This document shows, piece by piece, positions 24,501 through 34,612 of a stretch of DNA of 64,000 nucleotides (position 1 is the stretch's first letter; every line of letters starts with the position of its first letter). Origin of the DNA: Gnetum montanum. Its lineage: Eukaryota; Streptophyta; Gnetopsida; Gnetales; Gnetaceae. Location: contig MNCI01038224.1 of NCBI GenBank assembly GCA_015680685.1, forward strand, positions 24,279 through 88,278, in the 5' to 3' direction. Position numbers and translations under genes: made by a program. Below the pieces are notes generated by a model. It was not told the DNA's origin. It saw nothing but the letters and a program-made list of their open reading frames with translations, and made no database searches.

Positions 24501-27500
24501 CTCTAACAGAGGGTGCTCTCAAGGAGAATTCTCTCATGAAGGGCAATCTCACATAGAATGCTCTTAAGCAGGACGCTCTCAAGGAGGGCGTTCCCAAGGA
24601 CATTGATCTCAAGGAGGACGTTCTAATAGAGGTAGCCCTTCAAGAGAACAATCTCAATAAGGGCACTCTCGAGGAGAACAATCTCATGTGCATAATGAAA
24701 GGTGCTCTTAGGGAGAATGCTTTGAGGGAGGTTGCTCTGAGGAAGAGCACTCTCCAAGAGGGCACCCTCAGAGAGAGGGAGCTATAAATGAGGGTTCTTT
24801 CGAGGAGAACACTCTCACATGCATAGCGCAAGGCTCTCTCAGGGAAGGCACTCTCAAGGAGAATGCTCTCTAAAAGGCTACTCTAATGGATGGCACTCTC
24901 AAGGAGGGCACTCTCCTAGAGAATGTTCTTAAGGAGGATAGTATCAAGGAGGGCATCTCAGGGAGACAGCTCTTAAGGAGGGTGTTCTCATGGAGGGAAC
25001 TCTTAGGAAGGGTGCTCTTTGAAAGATTGCTCTCAACCAAGGCACTCTTGAGGTGAACACTGTCATGTGGATAACACAAGGTGCTCTCATGGACAATGCT
25101 CTCATAGGAGGTGCTCTCAAGGAGAACACTCTCATAGAGTCTACTCCAACAAAGGCTGCTCTTAGGAAGAATGCTCTTGGGGAGGGCACTCTCAATGAGG
25201 GCACTCTTCGACAAAACGCTCTCAACGAGGGTGCTCTAGGGAGAATTCTCCTGGTGAGGGTTCTCTTAAGGAGAATGCTCTTTGGAAGGTTGCTATAATG
25301 GAGGGCACTCTCAAGAAGAATGATCTTGTGGAGGGCGACCTCATGGAGAACACACTTAAGGGGGAAATTCTCAAGGAGGGTGTCACCAGGAAGACTATTC
25401 TCAAGGAGGGCATTCTAATGGAGCGTGCTCTCTTAGAGAACTCTTTCAACAAGGGTGCTCTTAAGAGAACACTCTCACATGCATAAGGCAAGGTGCTCTT
25501 AGGGAGAATGCTCTGAGGGAGATCGCTCTCTATGAGGGTACCCTTCGAGAGGGAGCTCTTAACGAGGGCACTCTCAAGGAGAATACTCTCACATGTGGAG
25601 TGCAAGGCACTCTCAGGGAAAACACTCTAAAGGAAAACAATCTTCGAAAGGCCACCCTAACGAAGGAGGCTCTTAGGGAGAACACTCTTAGGAAGAGTGC
25701 TCTCATGAAGAATTCTCTTAAGGAGTATGCTCTCAAGGATGGTGTCCTTAGGGGGACTAATCTTAGGAAGGGACTTCTCAAGGAGGGAATTCTTAGGAAG
25801 GGTGCTCTCTGACAGAATGCTCTCAACAAGGATGCTCTTGAGGAGAACACTCACATAAGGGTGCAAGGTGCTCTCATGGAGGGCACTCTCTTATAGGTAT
25901 ATCTAATGTAGAAAGCTCTTAGGGATAATGCTTTCAGGGAGGGCACTCTCATGGAGAACACTGTTAAGGAGGATGCTATCGAGGATGACATCTTTAGGGA
26001 GACAGCTCTCAAGGAGGGCATTCTCAGGGAGGGCACTCTTAGGAAGGGCACTCTCCAAAAGAATTCTCTGAATGAGGGTGCTCTCGAGGTGAACACTTTC
26101 ATGTGCATAACACAAGGTGCTCTCATGGACAATGCTCTCATGGAGGGTTCTTTTAAGGAGAACACTCTTGCAGAGGCCGCTCCAAGAGAGGCTACTCTTA
26201 GGAAGAATGCTCTTAGGGAGGGTGCTCTCAATGAGGGAAATCTTGGATAAAATTCTTTCAATGAGGATGCTCTAGGAAGAACACTCCCGATGAGGGCCCT
26301 CTCAAAGAGAATGCTCTTTAGAATGCCATTCTAATGGAGTGCGCTCTCAAGGAGAATGCTCTCGGTGAGGGCAATCTCACGTAGAATGCTTTTAAGAAGG
26401 ATGCTCTCAAGGAAGATGTTCCTAGGGAGACTGATCTCAAGGAGGATGTTCTAATGGAGGTAGCCCTCTAAGAGAACAATCTCAACAAGGGCACTCTCGA
26501 GGAGAAAACTCTCACATGTGTAACACAAGGTGCTCTCAGGGAGAGCGCTCTAAGGGAGGTTGTTCTGAGGAAGAGTGCTCTATCGGAGGGTGCCCTCTGA
26601 GAGGGTGCTCTCAAGGAGAACACTCTCACGTGCATAGTGCAAGGTGCTCTTAAGGAAGGCGCTCTCAAGGAGAATGCTCTTCGAAAGGCTACTCTAATAG
26701 AGGATGCTCTCATGGATAACATTGTTAAAGAGGACGATCTTGAGGAGGGCATCCTCAGGGAGACTGCTCTCGGGGAAGGCACTCTTAGGAAGGGTGCTCA
26801 CTGAAAGAATGCTCTCAACCAAGGCATTCTCGAGGTGAACACTATCACGTGGGTAACACAAGATGCTCTCATGGACAATGCTCTCATGGAGGGCACTCTC
26901 AAAGGAGAATGTTCTCATGGAGCCCGCTCTTAGGTAGAATGCTCTTGGGGAGGGTGCTCTAAATGAGGGCACTCTTTGATAAAACTCTCTCAACGAGGGT
27001 GCTCCAGGGAGAACGCTCTCAGTGAGGGGACTCTCAAAGAGAATGCTCTTTGGAAGGACACTCTAATGGAGGGAACTCTCTAGAAGAATGTTCTCATGGA
27101 TGGTGATCTCATGGAGAACACACTTAAGGGGGATGTTCTCAAGGAGGGCGTCATTAGGGAGATCACACTCAAGGAGGGCATTCTAATGGAGGGTGCTCTC
27201 CAAGAGAACACTCTTAACAAGGGTGCTCTCGAGGAGAACACTCTCACATGGGTAATGCAAGGTGCTCTTAGGAAGAATGCTCTAATGGAGGTTGCTCTAA
27301 GGGAGATTGCTCTCTGTGAGGGTTCCCTCTAGGAGGAAGCTCTCAACGAGGATGCTCTTGAGAAGAACACTCTCATGTGCAGAGCATAAGGCACTCTCAA
27401 GGAAGGCACTCTCAAGGAGAACAATCTCTGAAAGGCCACTCTAACACAGGAGTCTCTCAAGGATAATGTTCTTAGGGAGGGTGCTCTCGGGTAGGGTGCT

Positions 27501-29540
27501 CTCATGGAGAGCACTCTTAAGAAGTACACTCTCGAGGAGGGCATCCTCAGGGGGACCAATCTCAGGGAGGGAGTTCCCAAGGAGGGAACTCTTAGGAAGG
27601 GTGCTCTTTGACAGAACGCTCTCAACAAAAACACTCTCAACGAGAACACTCACGCGAGGGCATAAGGTGCTCTCATGGAGGGTGCTCTCAAGGAGAATGG
27701 TCTCCTAGAGATAGATCTAATGTAGAAACCTCTTAGGGAGAGCACTCTCATGAAGAATGCTCTTAAGGAGGATGCTATCGAAGATGGCGTCCTCAAGGAG
27801 ACAACTCTCAGGGAGGGCATTATTAGCGAGGGAACTCTTAGGAAGGGCACTCTCCAAAAGAATGCTCTCAACAAGGGCACCCTCGAGGTGAACACTCATG
27901 TGCGTAATGCAAGGTGCTCTCATGGAGTGCGCTCTCAAGGGGAACGCTCTCATGGAGAACACTCTTAGGGAGAATGCTTAGGGAGGGTGCTCTCAAGGAG
28001 GGCACTATTCAACCAAATGATCTTAACGAGGGCGCTCTATGGAGAACACTATTGGTGAGGGCCATCTCAAAGAGAACACTCTTTGGAAGGCCACTCTAAT
28101 GGAGGGCGATCTTAAGGAGAACACTCTCAAGGAGTGCAATCTCTCGTAGCATGCTCTTAATGAGGATGCTCTTAAGGATGATATCCCTAGGGAGACTGAT
28201 CTCAAGGAGGATGTTCTAATGGAGGTAGCCCTCCAAGAGAACAATATCAACAAGGGCGCTCTCGAGGAGAACACTATCATGTACATAACGCAACGTGCTC
28301 TTAGGGAGAATGCTCTAAGGGAGGTTACTTTGAGAGAGAGCGCTCTTTGAGAGGGTGCCCTTTGAGAGGGAGCTCTTAACGAGGGTGCTCTCGAGGAGAA
28401 GACTCTCACGTGCATAGCGCAAGGCACTCTCTGGGAAGGTGCTCTCAAGTAGAACAATCTTCAAAAGGCTGGTCTAATGGAGGGCACTCTCATAGTTAAC
28501 ATTCTTAAGGAGGATGGTCTCTAGGAGGGCGTCCTTAGGAAGAGCATTCTCAAGGAGGACACTCTTAGAAAGGGAACTCTCCAAAAGAACGTCCTCAATG
28601 AGGGCACTCTTGAGGTGAACACTATCACATGCATAACGCAAGGCACTCTCATAGACAATGCTCTCATGGAGGGCACTCTCAAGGAGAACACTCTCATGGA
28701 GGCTTCTCTCAGATAGAATGCTCTTGGGGAGGGCACTCTCAACAAGGGCATTCTTCGACAAAATGCTCTCAATGAGGGCACACCAGAGAAAATGCTCCTA
28801 GTGAGGGTGCTCTCAAAGAGAACGCTCTTAGAGAGGCTACTCTAATGGAGGGAACTCTTAAGAAGAACACTCTCATTGAGGGTGATCTCATGGAGAATGT
28901 GCTTAAAGGGGATGTTCTCAAGGAGGGCATCACTAGGGAGACTTCTCTCAAGGAGGACATTCTAATGGAGAGTGCTCTCCAAGAGAACGTCCTTAACAAG
29001 GGTGCTCTTGAGGAGAACACTCTCACATGTTTAACATAAGGTGCTCCCAAGGAGAACACTCTGGGGGAGGTTTCTCTGAGGGAGAGCACTCTTTGGGAGG
29101 GCATCCTCTAAGAGGGAGCTCTCAAGGAGGGTGCTCTTGAGGAGAACACTGTCACATGCATAATACAAGGTGCTCTCAAGGAAGGTGCTCTCAATGAGAA
29201 TGCTCTCCAAAATGCCACTCTAATGGAGGAAATTCTCAAGGAAAATGCTCTCAGGAAGGGCAATCTCACATTCTTAAGCAGAACTACCTACTTGAGTAGG
29301 GTGTCCTCAGGGAGACCACTCTCAAAGAGGGTGTTCTAATGGAGGGTGCTCTCCAAGAGAATGCTCTTAGCAAGGGTGCTTTCAAGGAGAACACTCTCAT
29401 GTGTGTAACGCAAGGTGCTCTTATGGAGAACACTCTGAGGGAGGTCGCTCTTAGGGAGAGCACTCTTTGTGAGGGTGCCCTCCAAGAGGGAGCTCTCAAA
29501 GGGGGTGCTCTCGAGGACAACACTCTCATGTGTGAAGTGC
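21546..29540. repeat. 8-kb minisatellite, 15-bp unit with higher-order structure
   Basis: More than 500 imperfect copies of a 15-bp unit close to CTCTCAAGGAGGGCA. Units vary at the fourth to eighth and last bases (caagg/caggg/aatgg; gaac/gggc/ggtg). Many 24-base units carry a shared insert such as cacatgcgtaacacaagg every 120-400 bp. A landmark containing cgacaaaacgctctcaa recurs near 21850, 22550, 23560, 24420, 25210, 26250, 26970, 28010 and 28760. Every second interval sums to about 1.65-1.87 kb, so the array has a higher-order unit of two unequal blocks. Because 15 is a multiple of three, several frames on both strands stay open for 60-200 residues and read as pentapeptides: (G/N)(A/T)L(K/R)E on plus and SLRAP/SLRVF on minus. 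Stops occur throughout, so I do not call a protein. Confidence 0.92.
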
Positions 29541-29545
29541 AAGAT

Positions 29546-29775
29546 AGCTTAAAATTTTTTTGGTAGCTTAAAAATTTTTTNTCTCACGTGTGAAGTGCAA
29601 GATAGCTTAAAATTTTTTTGGTAGCTTAAAAATTTTTTGGTAGCTTAAAAATTTTTTTAGCTTAAAAATTTTAAAAATTTTAGGTAGCTTAAAAATTTTT
29701 GGTAGCTTAAAAATTTTAAAAATTTTAAGGTAGCTTAAAAATTTTAAAAATTTTAAGGTAGCTTAAAAATTTTGA
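29546..29775. repeat. AT-rich minisatellite A, 17-bp unit
   Basis: About ten copies of a unit near GGTAGCTTAAAAATTTT with length variants, adjoining the 15-bp array. A single N at 29581 is followed by a near-copy of the preceding bases (from gtgtgaagtgcaagatagc), so part of it may be an assembly duplication. Confidence 0.85.
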
Positions 29776-30025
29776 GTTAGGAAGCTGAACAAATTTTGAG
29801 TTAGGAAGCCGAAAAAATTTTTGAGTTAGGAAGCTGAAAAAATTTTGAGTTAAGAAGCTGAAAAAATTTTTAGTTAGGAAGTTGAAAAAATTTTTGAGTT
29901 AGGAAGCTGAAAAAATTTTGAGTTAGGAAGCTGAAAAAATTTTGAGTTAGGAAGCTGAAAATATTTTGAGTTAGGATGCTGAAAAAATTTTTGAGTTAGG
30001 AAGCAGAAAAAATTTTGAGTTAGGA
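29774..30025. repeat. AT-rich minisatellite B, 24-bp unit
   Basis: About ten copies of a unit near GAGTTAGGAAGCTG followed by AAAAAATTTT. It ends exactly where the left Penelope-like arm begins. A related stretch, in opposite orientation, occurs beyond the right arm at about 39602-39640. Confidence 0.85.
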
Positions 30026-30060
30026 TATCCACGTGCCTGAAGTCGAAGAAATAGCCGTCG

Positions 30061-30397
30061 TTGATGGTAGGATACTATTGGCCTACAATCTTTAGGGATG
30101 CCCACTAGTTTATCCAATCTTGTGAACATTGTCAATGAGATGGGGGGGATGACTACTCACATGGAAGGTCCTCAACAGTGGATTCAACCAATAGAACCTT
30201 TTGACATATGGGGCATTAACTTCATGGGTCCCATCAAACCCATGTCCAAAAAAAGGCATATATTATCGTAGTAGTCAACTACTACACATAATGGGTAGAA
30301 GCAGTAGCCATTATTGATTATACATCATCCACTGCTACTAGATTTATACAAAAATATATTATAAATAGGTTTGGATGCCACATTCACTAATTTTAGC
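30061..30397 (+). pseudogene. Ty3/gypsy integrase fragment inside the Penelope-like arm
   Basis: The plus strand reads YYWPTIFRDAH then FIQSCEHCQ (the integrase zinc-binding part), and WGINFMGPI-like and YIIVVVNYYT-WVEA (the core around the first catalytic Asp) in shifted frames. It is joined base to base to Penelope-like sequence on both sides, without LTRs. That fits patch-like filler or template switching better than element insertion. Confidence 0.8.
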
Positions 30398-30460
30398 TTT
30401 CTTCTGATGGAAAGGATGCCAAGAGGAGAAAGGGATGTACTGATAAGTATTCAAAGGTTT

Positions 30461-31906
30461 CTAGTAACATTTGGTAGAAAGGATACCAGTGTTGGGAAAA
30501 TGAGAACCTTTGAAAAAAGTGAGATCCAGAATGTTAATTGCAGAGTCAGAAATGGTGGGGGTAATGTTTATAGTGGGATAAACATTGCCATACATTTCAA
30601 GCAAGGTACAAAGGGAATCTTCTGAGCCTGCCCAGATGCCAAATGCATCATCGATAAACCTTTTGAAATAGAGAAGGTTATCGGAGATAGGAGGGATGAG
30701 AACTTGTTTTTCAATGTGGCACAAGAAAAAACATGCATAGACAATAGCAAAGTTGCTACCCATGGCAGTGCCCCTAATTTTTTTGAAGACAACCTCGTTG
30801 AATTCGAGGTAGTGTTCTCGAAGCACCAATGTCGAAAGTTCCATGATGGCGTTGCTGGAGAGAGACTGCGAAGGTGTAGGATTTGCAGCGAAATAATCAG
30901 CCATACTCTGGAGAGCCAAAAGTCCCTGATCCATGGGAATGCTGGGATATAATGATTCTACATCGAATGTAAAAAGAAATACATTATGAGGTAGGGATCT
31001 AGCATGAAGGTCTCGGATCAAGGCGGAGGAATCTTTGAGATGGTTTGGTTGATGACAAAGAATTGGGAACAACAAACAATGGAGGAGGTAGGAAGCAGGT
31101 TCCAACATGTAGCCCTTGTATGAACAGATAGGGTGTCCAACCATAACTGGTTTGTGGATTTTAGGGATGATGTAGAAAGTACAAGGTTTGCGAGCCTTGT
31201 TTTGTAACAGAGCATCTCTAAAATGAGAAAGAATTTCTGAAAAATGATCGATGGAGGTAGACAATTTGAGACGAAGAATTTCCCAAGGAATTGAATCTAC
31301 ACGCTGGTAGATATCCGAATCGGCGAGTTGTCGAGTTGCTTCCTTCAAGTACCAACTGGCATCCAAGACACAAACACCAAAATTTTTATCTGCATATCGA
31401 ATAATGATATTTTTATCATTTTGGAGACATCGAAGAGCACCAAGGAGATGTCTCGGGAGGGGGGGACGAGTGCAGAAATTAATGGGTGTGAGGGCATTTT
31501 GGAGGGTATCTAGGCAATGACGAATGCTTTGCTCTAGTACCATATTACTATTGTCGGGAGGGGGACTCCATTTTTTGGTGGGCCGAAGTTTTATTTTGGC
31601 CAATTGAAGGGTAGCCAAGAATTCGGAAGATGGAATGTTATTATCTGAACAATCTTTAAAGAGGTCACGGAAGCGCAGGTGACGGGCGAATGCGGCAAAT
31701 TCTTTAAGGATGGCCGATTTATCCATGGGAGGTGGGTGGGGGATAAATTTTAAACCGAAACCCAAAACCTTAGTTTCATTCATGGAGAGGTTACGAGATG
31801 AGAAATTATGGACCATGAAATTCGTTATACGATTTTTGATTTCGCGTACCGTTTTTCGCACGAATAGTAACCGAGCGTAAGCTTTTTGATCCAGCGTAGG
31901 TAACAA
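30461..31906 (-). CDS. Penelope-like reverse transcriptase, left copy
   Basis: About 480 residues are open on minus. PLE RTs copy the element's RNA at the target and are related to telomerase RT. The N-terminal part has NLSMNETKVLGFGLKFIPHP (about residue 40), typical of PLEs. RT blocks in order are CTFYIIPKIHKPVMVGHPI, FTFDVESLYPSIP (motif A Asp), IRGTAMGSNFA (motif B), YFKRFIDDAFGIW (motif C, FIDD for YxDD) and INILDLTFF. All catalytic Asp residues are present. The frame ends at a TAG in YQKP where the right copy keeps CAG. It would otherwise continue to YQYIPFSSWHPFHQKK before the gypsy patch. The frame is open upstream of 31906 too, so the true start is probably near 32175, just after ORF1. 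The larger open span makes this the better preserved RT of the pair. Confidence 0.9.
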   Translation of the reverse strand: MLPTLDQKAYARLLFVRKTVREIKNRITNFMVHNFSSRNLSMNETKVLGFGLKFIPHPPPMDKSAILKEFAAFARHLRFRDLFKDCSDNNIPSSEFLATLQLAKIKLRPTKKWSPPPDNSNMVLEQSIRHCLDTLQNALTPINFCTRPPLPRHLLGALRCLQNDKNIIIRYADKNFGVCVLDASWYLKEATRQLADSDIYQRVDSIPWEILRLKLSTSIDHFSEILSHFRDALLQNKARKPCTFYIIPKIHKPVMVGHPICSYKGYMLEPASYLLHCLLFPILCHQPNHLKDSSALIRDLHARSLPHNVFLFTFDVESLYPSIPMDQGLLALQSMADYFAANPTPSQSLSSNAIMELSTLVLREHYLEFNEVVFKKIRGTAMGSNFAIVYACFFLCHIEKQVLIPPISDNLLYFKRFIDDAFGIWAGSEDSLCTLLEMYGNVYPTINITPTISDSAINILDLTFFKGSHFPNTGILSTKCY

Positions 31907-32187
31907 GAAGGTTAAGTGAGAGCTTGGGGTGGGTTTATGGGCAGTGGGAGAAAAACTCGAGGGGAGGAGGGTTCGAGCAGTTGCACAGATTGTACAGAGG
32001 GATGAGTTGGAGGGGGGTTGCTTTGGGCAAACATTAAAGCAAATGTCCCAAATGCAATGGGTGTGGAGTTCATGGTTAGAAGGACTAGCGGAGTGGTGGA
32101 GTTTATGGTTAGAAGCACAAGGGGAGTGGTAGTGGGGGTGGAGGGAATGGAAGGGGGTGGCCCAGCCCTTATCATTTGGGTTGGGCC

Positions 32188-34597
32188 TTATGGGTTTAAA
32201 GACCCGAAAGGAAAAACAAGAGCATTGGTCTCCATAGGATCAGAATCCCTAGTAACAAAACCTAGACCAGGTTGTGAAGTACAACCATCGGACCCACAAC
32301 TATCATTGATTGCAGCATCAAGACCACAGTTTAAGGAAGAGAAGGCAGAACCACCGTTGATGGAGGAGAGGGCATTGCCGTTGTTGCTAGAGGAGAGGGC
32401 ATTGCTGTTGTTGCTGGAGGAACATTCTTGTCCACCGATGCTAGAGTCAGTAGAGGTGGTGGTGGCGGTGGACGCGAGGTCAACAAACAGGTAGGGTGCA
32501 GCAATGGAGCAGGGTGAAGCAGACATGGGCGCAGCAGCAGAGGAAGAGGGCGAAGCAGACATGGACGCAACAGTAGAGGAAGAACCTAGAACAAACGTTT
32601 GTGCTAGAGCGGCGAGGTTTGAGGCAGGCGCCATGGGTGCTGTGTCTCGCTCAGAGGTTTGGTGCAGAGCAAATGAAACAAGGGTTTCTGCAAAAATAGT
32701 GGCGGGATGAACAGGGCACGAGTCTATGATAGCGGCGGTGGCGGCAGAAGAATCAGAGCATAAGACTGGAGGTGGCGAAGACCGAGGAGGGAGTGTGTTT
32801 TGTGCAGGGCGCGGGTGTTGATGGGAGGATCGGGTAGAACCAAAACGCAGAGTGCTTGGAAAATGCGTAGATCTGAAACACAAGGAATCTGCAGGGCCTG
32901 GAAAATGCGCAGATCTGAAACGTGAGGAATATGCAGGGCCTGGAAAATAGGTAGATCTGGAATGTGAGGGGTCTGCGGGGCCAAGGACAGATCTGGATCC
33001 ATGGCCTGTAGAACTGGTGCGATGACCAGTAGATCTGGTATCACGGCTAGCAGATTTGGTAGAACCATGACCACGACTATGGCCTAAGGAGATGCCGCCC
33101 GAGGAGAAGCCGTCGTGGTGAGCACCGTCGCGGTGAGCGCCAAAAACTGGACGAGGACCACGACCTCTGGAACTCTGTAACACCCTTGGATTGAAGCTGT
33201 TAGAAAAAATTAAATCATAATCAAAATCGTGAAAATGAGATCTGTCACCGAGGATTCCTGGAACACCAAGGTTGCCAACGCGGCAATCAGAAAAACCAAA
33301 TTGATCGCTGTTGGAAATAGGAAAACCAGAAGATGCAAAACCTACAAAATCAGGGACTGCATTCTAAGTGGAACGGTTTGAGGGGTTAGGGATGGGAAGA
33401 ACAGGGGATTTTCCACGATCAGGAATATTTTGTTGATTTTTTTTGGGAATTAGTTGATTTGTTTGCTGCTGAGGTTATCGTCGTTGTTGTTGTTGTTGTT
33501 GTTGCCGTTGTCGTTGTTGTTGCCATTGTTGTCGATGATGTTGATGTTGTTGATTTTGATGTTGCTGTTGTTTTTGCTGCTGCGGATTTTTCTTCTTTTT
33601 CTTGGAATTTTTGGAATGGGTTTGCTGTTGAAATTCTATATTTTTCTGAAGCGAAACGTTCCTGGGAATTGCTTCGTAATCTTTGAGCCGTTGCCCAAAT
33701 TTTGCAAACGTAGCATCATGCTCTTGCCGAACCATTTCTCTACAAATCTCCTTGACAGTTGGAAGGGGATCCATTTTGTCAACCTCGATTTCTGCAGTAG
33801 AAGCAGCTAATTTCTGAACTTCAACCGCTTTCCATTTAGCCTCTTTCTGAATGTCAAAATGTGAAATGTGTTTGTTCATTCAGAAAGGCTTCTTCCAATT
33901 TCTTAGTGCACCATTGGATGGGTGCATTCTAAAAAGTAGGTGGTTGTTGAATGGTTGAAATGTTTTCAACAAGGTTCTGAATACCATCATGAGGGAATGT
34001 TTCCATTCTCTTACGATGTGTGTCAACAGAAATAGTTTATGCTTTAAGATAGGCTTCTTGGAGCCTTAAGTTGTGTTCGCTCTGCAGCAAAGAGAAATCT
34101 TGTTGAAGGAGAGCATCTCCTTCGGCAGTGGAAGCCTTGAGTTTGAGGGTTGAAAGACATAAACTGTGGATCAGAAGTTTCTCTTGGTTGAGTTCTTCAA
34201 TTTGAACCTTTGTTCGCTTTGCATGATCTGTGGCTGCAATGAGTTTTCAAAAACCCTTGGCAGCCGAAAGGATCATCTCTTCAAGGATTGAAGGGATAGA
34301 AGGACCATCGGTGGATTGGAGATCATGGAGTTTCTCTTAAAGTTCAGCACAATGGTTTTGTGCTAAACTCAATTGTGACTGCAGGTCATCCGCTTCACGT
34401 AGGGACTTTTTGAAGGCTTCCAAAATTGCTTCTGGAGAGCCTAAGGAACCATTGTTTTCCGTATGATTATCGGGAGAGGGACCCATTGTTGAATTCCCAT
34501 CACGATCCAGTGAAGAATTTGGCAAACGTGGACGTTTCTGTGAAGAGCTAGCTAATGGACCAGAAGTTACTTCTTGCTGGGTAGCAGCAAGGGGCGG
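32188..34597 (-). pseudogene. Penelope-like ORF1, left copy (broken)
   Basis: From the centre outward: a polar segment with a predicted coil (LREADDLQSQLSLAQNHCAEL), a second coil, a frame at 33879-33475 ending in long Gln runs encoded by CAA/CAG, and a 331-residue Ser/Pro-rich frame at 33183-32188. The last frame contains an 18-19 residue tandem repeat around FPGPADS..FRSTHF (about five copies) and ends VFPFGSLNP. ORF1 proteins of retroelements often bind nucleic acid and oligomerise through coils; that role is inferred. Stops and shifts separate the blocks. Confidence 0.7.
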
Positions 34598-34612
34598 TTG
34601 CTGGGTAACTTC
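34598..34612. other. centre of the Penelope-like palindrome (about 15-bp spacer)
   Basis: Left arm reads ...cagcaaggggcggttg, spacer ctgggtaacttcgat, then caaccgccccttgctg... as the right arm. Both elements start at the same base, so this is either the natural 5' end used twice or a fold-back junction. Confidence 0.85.

Larger units (their letters stand above)
30026..34597 (-). mobile_element. Penelope-like element, left arm of a head-to-head pair
   Basis: The 5' end is at 34597 and the 3' part is truncated at 30026. The order on the minus strand is ORF1 (coiled coil, poly-Q, Ser-rich), RT, and the beginning of the post-RT region. It is the mirror image of 34613-39000, at roughly 93-95% identity by eye wherever compared. 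About 125 bp of the post-RT region (38825-38950 in the right arm) is replaced by a gypsy integrase fragment. Confidence 0.88.

Noticed and set aside
21846-28457. Many open frames of 60-207 residues with SLRAP or GALKE-type repeats as real proteins or pentapeptide-repeat proteins
   Set aside because: They are by-products of a 15-bp repeat lacking stops in most frames. They overlap on both strands, begin and end at random and do not match the A(D/N)LXX pattern.
21546-29540. CRISPR array
   Set aside because: No constant repeat alternating with unique spacers: every unit is a variant of the same 15-mer, and the genome is a plant's.
30371-30952. Plus-strand frames opposite the Penelope-like RT, and the similar minus-strand frame at 38264-38815
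   Set aside because: They are shadows of the RT frame; the same shadow appears in both arms because the arms are copies.
32504-32710. Acidic plus-strand frame inside the left ORF1, also at 36302-36723 on minus
   Set aside because: Antisense of the Ser/Ala-rich ORF1 region, which gives Glu/Gly/Ala-rich shadows.
33454-33810. Leu/Val-rich membrane-like open frames, also at 35399-35818
   Set aside because: They are antisense readings of the CAG/CAA poly-Gln tract of the Penelope-like ORF1.
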